From JBKBYG01 sp046313435 (lineage in GTDB: Bacteria > Pseudomonadota > Alphaproteobacteria > Rickettsiales > Arcanibacteraceae), in NCBI GenBank assembly GCA_046313435.1, contig JBKBYG010000005.1, positions 1-64,000 on the forward strand: a stretch of DNA of 64,000 nucleotides. Reading direction: 5' to 3'. Below the pieces are notes generated by a model that did no database searches, was not told where the DNA came from, and saw only the letters and a program-made list of their open reading frames with translations. Below are positions 55,342-63,404 of this stretch, in pieces. The translations under genes and the position numbers were made by a program. Position 1 is the first letter of the stretch. Each line of letters opens with the position of its first letter.

Positions 55342-55692
55342 ATGAATATTGGTACTTTGATTTATACATGGCTTACTTGTAAAAAAGTAGGAATTGATCA
55401 ATTTGGAAATTGTTATTATATTTCTAAAGAAAAAAATACAGATGGTAAATTTCGTAGGTCTGTAATATATAAAGGGATAACAGAGGCAAGTAAAATTCCA
55501 CCAATGTGGCATGCATGGCTACATTATACTAGTGATGACTTACCAAGTGAGACGAAGTCTTATCCGTGGCAAAAAGAGCATATACCTAATTTGACAGGTA
55601 CAAATAAAGCCTATCTTCCTTCTGGCCATGTGTCACAGGGTCAAAAACAAAAAAAATTTACCGATGGCAATTATAAGCCTTGGCAACCTTAA
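55342..55692 (+). CDS. NDUFA12-family complex I accessory subunit
   Basis: 116 residues with the B17.2/NDUFA12 pattern: TLIYTWLTCKKVGIDQFGNCYY, RSVIYKG, then IPPMWHAWLHY, the hallmark of the family, and KPWQKEH-like W-x-KEHIPNLTGT. Bacterial members occur in alphaproteobacteria and associate with NADH:ubiquinone oxidoreductase. I start at the ATG at 55342 because the upstream in-frame extension to a TTG at 55246 is unlike the family. It is followed after 16 bases by mlaD. Confidence 0.92.
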   Translation: MNIGTLIYTWLTCKKVGIDQFGNCYYISKEKNTDGKFRRSVIYKGITEASKIPPMWHAWLHYTSDDLPSETKSYPWQKEHIPNLTGTNKAYLPSGHVSQGQKQKKFTDGNYKPWQP

Positions 55693-55708
55693 TAAATATA
55701 TAATTAAA

Positions 55709-56158
55709 ATGAAAAAAAATATTCTAGAAATTTTTACTGGTGCATTTGTATTAATAGCAGCTGTTGTATTTACTTTATTTGCATATAAAAATGCTGAGAT
55801 TAAGCCTCATAATGATGGGTATAGTCTAATAGCAAAATTCAATAATGTAGAGGGTATAAATATTGGTAGTGATGTTAGAGTAGCAGGAATTAAAGTAGGA
55901 GTGGTAAGTAATTACCAGCTTGATGCTAATAGTTACATGGCTGTAATTAAAATTAACATTGATAATAAAGTAAAACTACCTAGAGACTCTTCTGCGCAAG
56001 TGGTGAGTGATGGTTTACTCGGAGGTAAATATTTATCATTATCTCCAGGAGCTGATGAAACGATGTTTCAGCCAGGAGATGAAATTAAATTTACCCAATC
56101 ATCTGTAAATTTTGAAACCTTAATTGGAAAGATGATGTTTAATGGCGAAAAAAAGTAA
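55709..56158 (+). CDS. mlaD: MlaD-family lipid transport protein (MCE domain)
   Basis: 149 residues. An N-terminal transmembrane anchor (about 7-25) is followed by one MCE domain (about 38-115) with YSLIAKFNNVEGINIGSDVRVAGIKVG and the DGLLGGKYLSLSPG signature. MlaD hexamers form the periplasmic part of an ABC system that moves phospholipids between membranes. I use the ATG at 55709 since it begins the anchor; the frame is open further upstream inside the NDUFA12 gene. The ABC ATPase and permease genes are elsewhere. Confidence 0.92.
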   Translation: MKKNILEIFTGAFVLIAAVVFTLFAYKNAEIKPHNDGYSLIAKFNNVEGINIGSDVRVAGIKVGVVSNYQLDANSYMAVIKINIDNKVKLPRDSSAQVVSDGLLGGKYLSLSPGADETMFQPGDEIKFTQSSVNFETLIGKMMFNGEKK

Positions 56159-56210
56159 CTTTGTATAAATTCAATATTGATGAAAATTATTAGAATCTAA
56201 AAATTTTTCT

Positions 56211-56239
56211 TTACAAATAATTTAGATATAGTTATAAAG
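56211..56239 (+). promoter_or_regulatory. Candidate promoter of the CAT tRNA
   Basis: TTTACA at 56211-56216 and TATAAA at 56234-56239 with a 17-base spacer, ending 13 bases before the mature tRNA. The spacing is ideal. Confidence 0.5.
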
Positions 56240-56252
56240 ATCTTCTAACTGT

Positions 56253-56329
56253 GGGTCTGTAGTTCAGTTGGTTAGAACCCACCGCTCATAACGGTGTTGT
56301 CGCAGGTTCAAGTCCTGCCGGACCCACCA
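56253..56329 (+). tRNA. tRNA with CAT anticodon (elongator Met or Ile2)
   Basis: 77 bases. Acceptor GGGTCTG pairs with CGGACCC, the anticodon stem CACCG/CGGTG has loop CTCATAA, and the T stem is GCAGG/CCTGC. CCA is encoded. A normal first base pair and lack of three G-C pairs in the anticodon stem exclude the initiator. Acceptor bases resemble isoleucine tRNAs as much as Met, so it may be the Ile tRNA read after lysidine modification. The D stem is GTTC/GAAC instead of the usual GCTC/GAGC. Confidence 0.93.
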
Positions 56330-56453
56330 TTATAATCCTCTAAACTATAATTGTTTCAGTTGAATTTTGAGCAAGGCGCAAGCAGTTAAGCTTGCTAAAT
56401 GCTAGGTAAGTGACGAGTAATGATGCACAAACTTCAAATCAAACTACTATATA

Positions 56454-57203
56454 ATGACAAACTATAGTTCAAATAATCATTCCAATTCTTATTTTATTTT
56501 TAAAAAATTTATTGATCTTATATTTCCTCCCAAATGCTTGAATTGTGACTGTATTATAGAATCAATAGGAGGATTTTGTGAAAAATGCTGGTTAAAAATA
56601 GATTTTATTTCTAAGCCAAGCTGCTATATATGCAGTTATCCTTTTGAATATAATATAGGTGAGCATGCTCTATGTGCCTCATGTATTAAAGAGAAACCAT
56701 ATTATGAAAAAGCCGTTTCGATATTTAAGTATAATGACAATAGTAAAAAAATTATACATGGATTAAAGTTTTTAGATAAAACTTATTTTGCTCCGTATTT
56801 AGGTAATTTAATGCATAAAGCTTTACATCCTTTAGACCAAGATATTATAGCACCTATTCCAATACACAAATTTAGATTATTAAAAAGATTTTATAATCAA
56901 TCATTACTACTTGCGCAGGCAGTAAGCAATATTTCAGGGGTTACACTTGTACCTGATCTATTGTTAAAAGTTAAAAATACAATTCCTCAGTCTGGACTTA
57001 CTAAAAAACAAAGGCAAAAAAACATCAAAAACGCTTATATACTTAACCCGAAATATAAAGATAAAATTGTTGGTAAAAAAATTTTACTAGTAGATGATGT
57101 TATCACTACCGGTTCTACGGCTAATCTTTGTGCTAAAATTCTTGTTAAAGCTGAAGTGAAAAAAGTTGAGTTAGTAACCTTAGCTAAAACAGTGTTTAAT
57201 TAA
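56454..57203 (+). CDS. comF: ComF-family phosphoribosyltransferase-like protein
   Basis: 249 residues: an N-terminal double zinc finger with four CxxC pairs (CLNC, CEKC, CYIC, CASC) and a C-terminal phosphoribosyltransferase domain with the PRPP loop LLVDDVITTGST. Features such as IIHGLKF, APIPIHKFRLLKRFYNQSLLLA and QSGLTKKQRQKNIKNAY are characteristic. ComF is needed for DNA uptake in naturally competent bacteria, where type IV pili also act. Its stop overlaps that of the converging MarR gene by four bases. Confidence 0.93.
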   Translation: MTNYSSNNHSNSYFIFKKFIDLIFPPKCLNCDCIIESIGGFCEKCWLKIDFISKPSCYICSYPFEYNIGEHALCASCIKEKPYYEKAVSIFKYNDNSKKIIHGLKFLDKTYFAPYLGNLMHKALHPLDQDIIAPIPIHKFRLLKRFYNQSLLLAQAVSNISGVTLVPDLLLKVKNTIPQSGLTKKQRQKNIKNAYILNPKYKDKIVGKKILLVDDVITTGSTANLCAKILVKAEVKKVELVTLAKTVFN

Positions 57204-57655
57204 GATTTTGAATTTTTTAAAAGATTATCTCTAATCTTTATTAAACAATCCAACATAATATTAAATTTGTCTTCCTCAATGCCTTTTAAACCTATTTCTC
57301 TTATAATTTCACGTTGTAAGTTTATTTCCTCAAGCAAAGGATATGAAATTTCAGTTAAATGTAATCTATTAATTCTTCTATCATTGGCATCGGGTTTTCT
57401 ACACACAAAGTTTTTTTTCTCTAATCGGTCAATCATTCTTGTTAAACTAATAGGCTTTACATATAATTTTTCTGCAAGCTCCAATTGTTTTATACCTGGA
57501 AACCTGTTTATAAATGTAATGACTTCCCATTGACTTTTTGTAAGTCCGGTCTTTTCAAGGAACTTATCTAACTTGTTACGTGCAATATTTATTATATCTA
57601 GCATTAATAGACCATAAGTCTCAGATAAGTTTTTATGGGACATGTCTTTCATCAT
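57200..57655 (-). CDS. MarR-family transcriptional regulator
   Basis: 151 residues with the MarR winged-helix fold: LTKSQWEVITFINRFPGIKQLELAEKLYVKPISLTRMIDRLEKKNFVCRKPDANDRRINRLHLTE (about 38-103), including the beta-wing DRR. The start ATG shares one base with the stop of the upstream MFS gene (TAATG), so the two are translationally coupled. A second ATG directly follows the first. A regulator coupled to a transporter suggests it controls transporter expression; the signal is unknown. Confidence 0.92.
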   Translation of the reverse strand: MMKDMSHKNLSETYGLLMLDIINIARNKLDKFLEKTGLTKSQWEVITFINRFPGIKQLELAEKLYVKPISLTRMIDRLEKKNFVCRKPDANDRRINRLHLTEISYPLLEEINLQREIIREIGLKGIEEDKFNIMLDCLIKIRDNLLKNSKS

Positions 57656-58926
57656 TATGCGTATTCTAATTCTTTTTCAGCCACTGATTGTTTTGCTCGT
57701 CTTCTATATAAAAATATAAACATTATTCCACCTATTATGGAGGATAAAGGAATAATATATAAAGCATTAGTATATTGATCAATGGAATAGTCTTTATTTA
57801 CCATGCTGATACTTGTGTTATTAGTTTGTGCATCTAATATGTAACCTATAGATGTATGGAAAAAAGAGCCACCTAACATATTTATACAATTTAAAAATGC
57901 TATTGATATGCCTTGGAGTTTTGCATCAACAATTTTAGTACAGAATGTAAAAATAATTACTTGATAACAGCATAATATACCTATTATAAACGTTAATACG
58001 CAAAGATTAGAATATGAAAAATAATTATTTCCTTGAAGCATAGATATAAATAATAGTCCCATGATTATGCCTGATACTGTAAGTGTTTGAGCATAAGCAT
58101 TATATTTATCCGCAAAATAACTTAAAATAGGACCGCCAAAGATCATACCAAAGAATATAGATGACGTGACTGTAGCTGCATCATTCTTTGTAAAATTATA
58201 AGCTTTAGTTAAGTAAATAATACCCCAAATATCAGCAAAGCCTTCAAGGGCGCCTACCATAAGAAGATTTGCTATAGCTATAATTATAATTTGGGGATTC
58301 TTAATTATTGAAATAATTTGTTTTAAAATACTGACGTCATTTATATCAGTCATTCCGTTATCATTTTTACTTTTTATAAACAATAATATCAAAATACTTA
58401 GAACTATTCCCAAGCTTGAGACTATTTCTAATACATGTTGCCAGCCTAATAATTCCATTAATGAATTTATAGGCCTTCCACCGTATAAAGCTCCAATCAA
58501 ACCGAAAGTAAAACTAAGCGCAATCATCTTTCCATAATGTTTGCTTGGAAAATATAAAGATATAATCTTGGAAACGCCTAAAAATCCTACTGCTGAACCC
58601 GCTCCAATTAAAAAACGCCCCAACAAAGCTACCCACCATTGGTCAGTAAAAACAAAAGCAAGATTTGATAAGGATGCAATTAGCACACAGGCAGATATAA
58701 CGTATTTAGGGCCATATTTTTCTAATAATACTGCAATAGGTATTTGCATACCAGCGTAACCGAAATAATACATCGAAGATAATAAACCGAATGAAGTTGC
58801 ATCAACTTGAAACTTATCCCTTATTTCTGTTAAAATTAAGCCAGGCGTAAGACGCAATATAAATTGATATGCAAAAAATGATAAGGCTAAAAACCACATT
58901 ATATAAGATGTAAGTTGTTTTCTCAT
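57655..58926 (-). CDS. Major facilitator superfamily transporter
   Basis: 423 residues, twelve predicted transmembrane segments in two halves separated by a charged loop (about 185-205). The MFS loop-2/3 motif is present in degenerate form (QIPIAVLLEKYGPKYV, then LLGRFLIGAGSAVGFLG). It resembles the metabolite:H+ symporter branch that is expanded in Rickettsiales. The substrate cannot be read. It forms a two-gene unit with the coupled MarR regulator downstream. Confidence 0.92.
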   Translation of the reverse strand: MRKQLTSYIMWFLALSFFAYQFILRLTPGLILTEIRDKFQVDATSFGLLSSMYYFGYAGMQIPIAVLLEKYGPKYVISACVLIASLSNLAFVFTDQWWVALLGRFLIGAGSAVGFLGVSKIISLYFPSKHYGKMIALSFTFGLIGALYGGRPINSLMELLGWQHVLEIVSSLGIVLSILILLFIKSKNDNGMTDINDVSILKQIISIIKNPQIIIIAIANLLMVGALEGFADIWGIIYLTKAYNFTKNDAATVTSSIFFGMIFGGPILSYFADKYNAYAQTLTVSGIIMGLLFISMLQGNNYFSYSNLCVLTFIIGILCCYQVIIFTFCTKIVDAKLQGISIAFLNCINMLGGSFFHTSIGYILDAQTNNTSISMVNKDYSIDQYTNALYIIPLSSIIGGIMFIFLYRRRAKQSVAEKELEYA

Positions 58927-59025
58927 TAATTTATCTCTTTTTCTTTAAATTTGCTTATTATTAATGTTAAAAATTAATTTGAGAATATTAAAGTAATTAT
59001 TTTTAATTCAAAAAACAACAATTAA

Positions 59026-60012
59026 TTAAATATATCTTAAAATAAATTGTTTTAATGGAATTAAAGGACGTGTCCCAATATGGCTTATAATTTCAGAGGC
59101 AGTAACACAGCCAAGGGTTGCGGATCTATGTAAATCTCCTCCTATGACGTGACTGAAAAGGAACCCACTAGCAAAAAAATCACCTGCTCCTGTTAAATCA
59201 ATAATATTAGTTTTCGTAGGCTCTATTTCCGCCCTTGTAGTATCTTTAACGATCAGTGCCCCCTCTGCACCTAAGGTATTTACAAAAATTTTATCATCGA
59301 AATCAAATTTTGTTATAAATTCTTCTAGATTATTATTTTCTGTTAATTCAAGCATTTCAGCTTTGTTTCCAAAAATAATGTTACAATTCTCTATAAGTTC
59401 TAATAAGAATTTTCTGTGGCGGGTAACACAAAATTTATCTGACAAATTTAAAGCGATTTTTTTACCATGATCTTTTGCAATTTTGAGGGATTCTTTTATA
59501 ACATATTGGGTCTCTTCTTTATCTAAAAGATAAGATTCAATGTATAGAATTTTCGAAGATTTAATGAGTTGGGTAGCTTGTGCAGAAAGTGTAACAAAGG
59601 GTGCTGCCCCAAGGTAAGTGCACATTGTACGTTCACCATCCGGGGTAATAAATATAAAACATTTAGCCGTTGGAGAACCATTATTTTGCAAGTTTAATTC
59701 AAACTCAACATTGTTTTTAATCATATCAGCTTCAAATAATTTACCAAATTCATCATTTGTAACATTGCCAATAAAAGCTGAAGTGCCGCCAAGCGAAGAT
59801 ACGCCAATCATAGTATTAGCAGCAGATCCTCCAGCAGTAATATGAGTATATGTCATATTTTCTGATAAAATCTGAGCATCTTCTAAATTTATTAGAGACA
59901 TTGAACCTTTAACGAGCTTATTTTGTGTTAAGAACTCGTCATCAACAAACGCTAAGAGGTCTACTATTGCATTACCTATGCCTACTACATCATAAATTAT
60001 ATTAGTATTCAT
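59026..60012 (-). CDS. PfkB-family carbohydrate/nucleoside kinase (adenosine kinase-like)
   Basis: 328 residues of the ribokinase/PfkB family. Signature 1 is GGSAANTMIGVSSLGGTSAFIGNV (about 62-85). The catalytic block DLTGAGDFFASGFLF (about 269-283) contains the catalytic Asp. The N-terminal DVVGIGNAIVDLLAFVDDEFL is typical of the adenosine kinase branch in alphaproteobacteria. It starts seven bases after kdsB ends. Exact substrate is uncertain: adenosine or a sugar. Confidence 0.88.
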   Translation of the reverse strand: MNTNIIYDVVGIGNAIVDLLAFVDDEFLTQNKLVKGSMSLINLEDAQILSENMTYTHITAGGSAANTMIGVSSLGGTSAFIGNVTNDEFGKLFEADMIKNNVEFELNLQNNGSPTAKCFIFITPDGERTMCTYLGAAPFVTLSAQATQLIKSSKILYIESYLLDKEETQYVIKESLKIAKDHGKKIALNLSDKFCVTRHRKFLLELIENCNIIFGNKAEMLELTENNNLEEFITKFDFDDKIFVNTLGAEGALIVKDTTRAEIEPTKTNIIDLTGAGDFFASGFLFSHVIGGDLHRSATLGCVTASEIISHIGTRPLIPLKQFILRYI

Positions 60013-60019
60013 TTTTCCC

Positions 60020-60772
60020 TCAATTATTGGTTGCTATTGCTATTACTTTTGCTAGGTCTTCTTTAGTATCTACTGATAATGGTATTGAGTCAACGATTCC
60101 TACCCCAATAGATAAATTATTTTCAAGCGCTCTAAGCTGTTCCAATTTCTCTATTTTTTCAAGATACCCTTCTTCTAAAGAGACAAATTTTTCAATTGAT
60201 TCCCTAGTATAACCATATATACCAATATGATAATAATAGTTAGAGGCTGAATATGGAATAGGTGCTCTTGAAAAATACAAGGCTTTATTTGTTTCAACAT
60301 TAAAAGCAATTTTAACATTATTAGGGTTATTTTTCATTGCCTCATCTTGAATAGGCGCTCCTAAAGTGCTAATATCGTAATCACTTGATTTTAACAATTG
60401 CCATAAAATTTTTATATACCCTGGATCAATCAAAGGAAGATCTCCTTGCAAGTTAATTATATATTTTATTTTTTTTTCAGGATCTATTTTATTTAAAGCT
60501 TCATGAATACGGTCGGTACCTGTAGGATGATCTTTAGTAATAATAGCTTTTCCACCATGTTGTTCGACAATCTCTTTTATTTCTTCATCAGGTGTTGCAA
60601 CAAAAACTGGCGCAAAATTTGCAAGTTTTGCTTTTTCGATCACCCAAATAATCATAGGCTTACCATTGATTTCTGCAAGAGGCTTGTTGGGAAGGCGTGT
60701 TGCAGCCATCCGAACTGGAATAATTATAACTGTATCATCATTATTAGTAATGGACTTACATATTGGTTTCAC
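60020..60772 (-). CDS. kdsB: 3-deoxy-manno-octulosonate cytidylyltransferase (CMP-Kdo synthetase)
   Basis: 250 residues. The nucleotide-binding start IIPVRMAATRLPNKPLAEINGKPMI, the VFVATPDEEI segment, the INLQGDLPLIDP motif with metal-binding Asp, and YYHIGIYGYTRE are all as expected. It activates Kdo for the inner core of lipopolysaccharide. With lpxC it supports a retained LPS pathway. It is the first gene of a pair with the PfkB kinase. The annotated ATG gives about ten extra residues before the core, which is plausible. Confidence 0.95.
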   Translation of the reverse strand: MKPICKSITNNDDTVIIIPVRMAATRLPNKPLAEINGKPMIIWVIEKAKLANFAPVFVATPDEEIKEIVEQHGGKAIITKDHPTGTDRIHEALNKIDPEKKIKYIINLQGDLPLIDPGYIKILWQLLKSSDYDISTLGAPIQDEAMKNNPNNVKIAFNVETNKALYFSRAPIPYSASNYYYHIGIYGYTRESIEKFVSLEEGYLEKIEKLEQLRALENNLSIGVGIVDSIPLSVDTKEDLAKVIAIATNN

Positions 60773-60826
60773 AAATATCCTTTTTTCATCAAATTAATAA
60801 ATACAAAATAAATTTTTTATTTGCTA

Positions 60827-60857
60827 TTGACAAGTTTAAAATAATTCTTCATATATG
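60827..60857 (+). promoter_or_regulatory. Candidate promoter of tRNA-Lys
   Basis: Perfect TTGACA at 60827-60832. A weak TATATG -10 lies at 60852-60857 with a long 19-base spacer. The tRNA begins at 60899. Only the -35 box is convincing. Confidence 0.35.
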
Positions 60858-60898
60858 TTAACGCATAAGCGGCAGATTATCAATTTAGTTGCTTTCGT

Positions 60899-60974
60899 GA
60901 GTCCGTAGCTCAGCTGGTAGAGCATCTGACTTTTAATCAGAGGGTCATGGGTTCGAATCCCGTCGGACTCACCA
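60899..60974 (+). tRNA. tRNA-Lys (anticodon TTT)
   Basis: 76 bases with complete cloverleaf: acceptor GAGTCCG/CGGACTC, D arm GCTC/GAGC, anticodon stem CTGA/TCAG with loop CTTTTAA (anticodon TTT), T arm with GGTTCGAATC, and encoded CCA. A run of ten Gs lies eleven bases downstream. Confidence 0.96.
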
Positions 60975-60985
60975 CTTCCACTAAA

Positions 60986-60995
60986 GGGGGGGGGG
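60986..60995 (+). repeat. Homopolymer of ten G
   Basis: An uninterrupted tract of ten guanines shortly after tRNA-Lys in otherwise strongly AT-rich DNA. It is not inside a recognisable gene. It may vary in length between cells or be a sequencing problem. Confidence 0.9.
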
Positions 60996-61150
60996 TGAGA
61001 ATTATAATAGCATATGCATTTTTGCTATTCATTTAAATTAGATTTCTCTTAAAATCCAAATAATCCTATTCTAAAAAATTTTTACTAATTGCAGATTTAT
61101 TTCAAGTATGATAATATTATTAAATTAAATATATTAATAATTATACAAAT

Positions 61151-61544
61151 ATGAAAGACACAAACAAAGGAATGAATGAATTTCAAAGAGGAGAGCAAGT
61201 AAGGCATATAGCAAAATTACTTTTTACTCATATTCAAAGAGGACCAAGAAGAAAATGCGGTACAGGATTTAGTTAATTTTGCAACACTTATTAACTCAGC
61301 GGATATGTCTTCCTATGCTAAAATTGACGATACTAAAGATATTAAATCTGAAATGAAAGTATTAGAAGCAAATTTGAACTCTAGGATTGATAAAGTAGAA
61401 GCAAATTTGAACTCTAGGATTGATAAGGTAGAAGTTAAAATTGCAGAATCTCAAATTAGTATAATTAAATGGATAGTAGGAATGGTGCTCGCTCAATCTA
61501 TTGGTATGGTATTTTTATTCTTAAAACTTTCAGGAAAATTTTAA
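61151..61544 (+). pseudogene. Frameshifted coiled-coil membrane protein gene (DUF1640-like)
   Basis: A first frame starts at the ATG at 61151 (MKDTNKGMNEFQRGEQV...) and stops at 61276 near a GGACCAAG sequence. The second frame is open from 61212 and continues as DQEENAVQDLVNFATLINSADMSSY..., ending in a coiled coil (LNSRIDKVEANL), a transmembrane segment (IIKWIVGMVLAQSIGMVFLFL) and a short tail. The two parts join naturally into one protein if a base is restored near 61240. Alternatively the downstream part alone could be translated from the ATG at 61305 as a 79-residue protein. The C-terminal design resembles DUF1640/CCDC90-like proteins. Confidence 0.6.
61365..61430 (+). repeat. Tandem duplication, 2 x 33 bp
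   Basis: Two adjacent 33-base units starting GAAGCAAATTTGAACTCTAG at 61365 and 61398, nearly identical (one difference near the end). They encode EANLNSRIDKV twice, so the duplication keeps the frame and lengthens the coiled coil. Confidence 0.92.
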
Positions 61545-61657
61545 AAAAGTAAGCGTATATTATTGCGTATTTCTAATAATTTCCCTTGATGAAGCTGTAT
61601 ATTCCACCTAGATAAATCTCGGGTAGTTGATATACACCACCAGGATGGGATCAACTT

Positions 61658-61990
61658 TCATTTGCAATAGTTAACCTTCGTCAAAAATACAATCGACCAT
61701 AAATCTATAATCTGCTCTTTAGTAATCTTTTGCTATAATTGTTTGTCATACCCAAGTAAATATTTTTTATAGTTTGGGTGAAAAATTTAATCCATACGAA
61801 TGATTAATACGGCATCTACATCAAAGATAATCAGAACATCCTTATCCGCTTTATAAATTTCTCTTTCAATGATTTTAAAATTATTTGCAGGAATTATATT
61901 AGCGGTATTACTAACGTTACTATAAAAAAGGAACATTGTTAGGATTTTAAGAAATCTAGTCATTATGTTCTTGCTATCTTGTATCGTCAT
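61658..61990 (-). pseudogene. Remnant of an exported HAD-like (DUF2608-type) protein gene
   Basis: The first 67 codons encode a signal peptide (from MTRFLKILTMFLFYS, ATG at 61963) and the start of a HAD-like domain, KADKDVLIIFDVDAVLI, where FDVD is the phosphatase motif I. The frame then stops at 61787. The same frame still reads sensibly through two further stops (IFHPNYKKYLLGYDKQL, QKITKEQIIDLWSIVFLTKVNY) before similarity fades near 61658. The protein is therefore truncated well before the rest of the HAD fold. The DUF2608 link is by memory of that family's start. Confidence 0.5.
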
Positions 61991-62286
61991 TCCTGAATTT
62001 GAATAATGTTTTAAAAAATACTAGCTATGTACTATAAGTGAATTTAATAAATAATAAACATATGCGGACATATACTAATTTGTAAATTTCTAAATGGTTT
62101 TACAAACTTTACTAAAGTTACATAAAGATTAAATTTTTTAATTTAGGTGATTATATAGCAAATAAGGTCTAATAAAAAATTTTTATTAGTCTAATTCCTA
62201 AATATAAAAACCTTTTATTAAAACATAGATAAAGTAGAATAATAGTATTAAAGGTCTAATAATAATTTTAACAAAAGGAGGTAGTT
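61991..62286. other. Intergenic region without a gene
   Basis: About 296 AT-rich bases between the HAD-like remnant and the next gene. I see no RNA gene or strong inverted repeat. The right end carries the AAAGGAGG ribosome binding site of the downstream gene. Confidence 0.5.
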
Positions 62287-62787
62287 ATGTGCAAAGAATA
62301 TATATTTAGAGGTTGTATTAGAGGAGAATGGACTGATACAATTACAGATAGAATATCTCAAAAAAACCAGTATAAAGTCATATTAAATATTTATAAGGAT
62401 ATGATTAATAAATTAAGACCCATATTAGATGAGGAGAAATATAAGAATTCTAGTGAGACTATTGTATCTTTTGAAGAAGTTAACGATTTAATTAATAATA
62501 CTTATGTTACAGATGAAAGAAAATTTAAGGACTCGTATAGACCAATATTTAAAAATGGCATTGAAAATGGAGTTACAGAATTTATAAATGATTATGATAA
62601 TAAAATCTCGCTTCAAGAATATAACACCTTGTTAAATGAATTTAATAAGAAATATGAGCAAGCTTTTAAAACGATGAAAAATTACCATAATTCAATTGAG
62701 GAGTTATCGCGAAAACAAAATTTAGATATGGCAGATTTGATAAAGGAATTAAATGAAATGAAGGTTAATTCATGCATCAATAGATAG
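62287..62787 (+). CDS. Hypothetical protein
   Basis: 166 residues with no recognised family. It starts MCKEYIFRGCIRGEW, is rich in Asn/Lys/Glu and looks mostly helical, with an acidic middle and no signal peptide or membrane segment. A strong AAAGGAGG lies seven bases before the ATG, which argues for translation even though neighbouring genes are broken. It is followed 33 bases later by the zinc-ribbon pseudogene on the same strand. Confidence 0.6.
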   Translation: MCKEYIFRGCIRGEWTDTITDRISQKNQYKVILNIYKDMINKLRPILDEEKYKNSSETIVSFEEVNDLINNTYVTDERKFKDSYRPIFKNGIENGVTEFINDYDNKISLQEYNTLLNEFNKKYEQAFKTMKNYHNSIEELSRKQNLDMADLIKELNEMKVNSCINR

Positions 62788-62820
62788 ATTGTTTTTTTAA
62801 TAATTTTTGCAATTGTTTGT

Positions 62821-63403
62821 ATGAATTATCTATCTCCTTCTCAATATTACAGAAAAAATAAAATACATATATCAGATTTTACTAACCAAATTTTAGTAAA
62901 ATGTCCTAAATGCGACCAAGTTGCTATTGCTACGAATAAAGCATTAGTATGTAAATTTTGTAGTTTTAATAAAGCTTTACATTCCGGATGGAAAGATAAA
63001 TCATTAGATACAAAGATTTGCTTTTGTTGTAGAATATGTAGACGTGTTTTAGTAAAAGAAAGTTATTTTAAGAACCCACTTGTATCTATAAAGTGTAAAA
63101 ATTGTGGACATCAAAATATAGTTCGGGTTGAAAAAGACACGCCCGGAATATCAATAGTCCGAAAGATCCATATTTTGGTGCTGCTTTGTGGTTGCAGGCA
63201 ACTTATAAGAATCAAATCCTATGGGCTTATAATAAAGAACATCTACTGTTCCTTAAAAATTATGTTGCTTCTTTGAAACGTCCCCCACAATATCAAATAA
63301 TGCTCTAGCCTCAAGATTGCCTTCATGGATAATAAAAGCAAAAAATAGAGAATCAATATTAAGAGTAATAAGAATTTTAGAAAATAAAATAAAAAATTTT
63401 TAA
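62821..63403 (+). pseudogene. Zinc-ribbon protein gene split over three frames
   Basis: The first frame encodes zinc-ribbon cysteine pairs (CPKC, CKFC, CRIC, CKNC) up to about 63150, then runs into unrelated residues and stops at 63276. A second frame (about 63150-63308) continues as NSPKDPYFGAALWLQATYKNQILWAYNKEHLLFLKNYVASLKRPP. A third (63296-63403) gives NNALASRLPSWIIKAKNR and ends at TAA. Joined, these form a complete zinc-ribbon protein of a widespread family with DPxFGxxLWLQ, LWAYNxEHLxFLxxYV and NASLASRLPxW blocks. Two frameshifts, or two base-calling errors near a CCCCC run and an AAAAA run, explain the break. Confidence 0.75.
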
Positions 63404-63404
63404 A

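Noticed and set aside
62821..63276. Intact 151-residue zinc-finger protein
   Set aside because: Its last 40 residues do not resemble the family, while the two other frames supply the conserved remainder, so the gene is treated as frameshifted.
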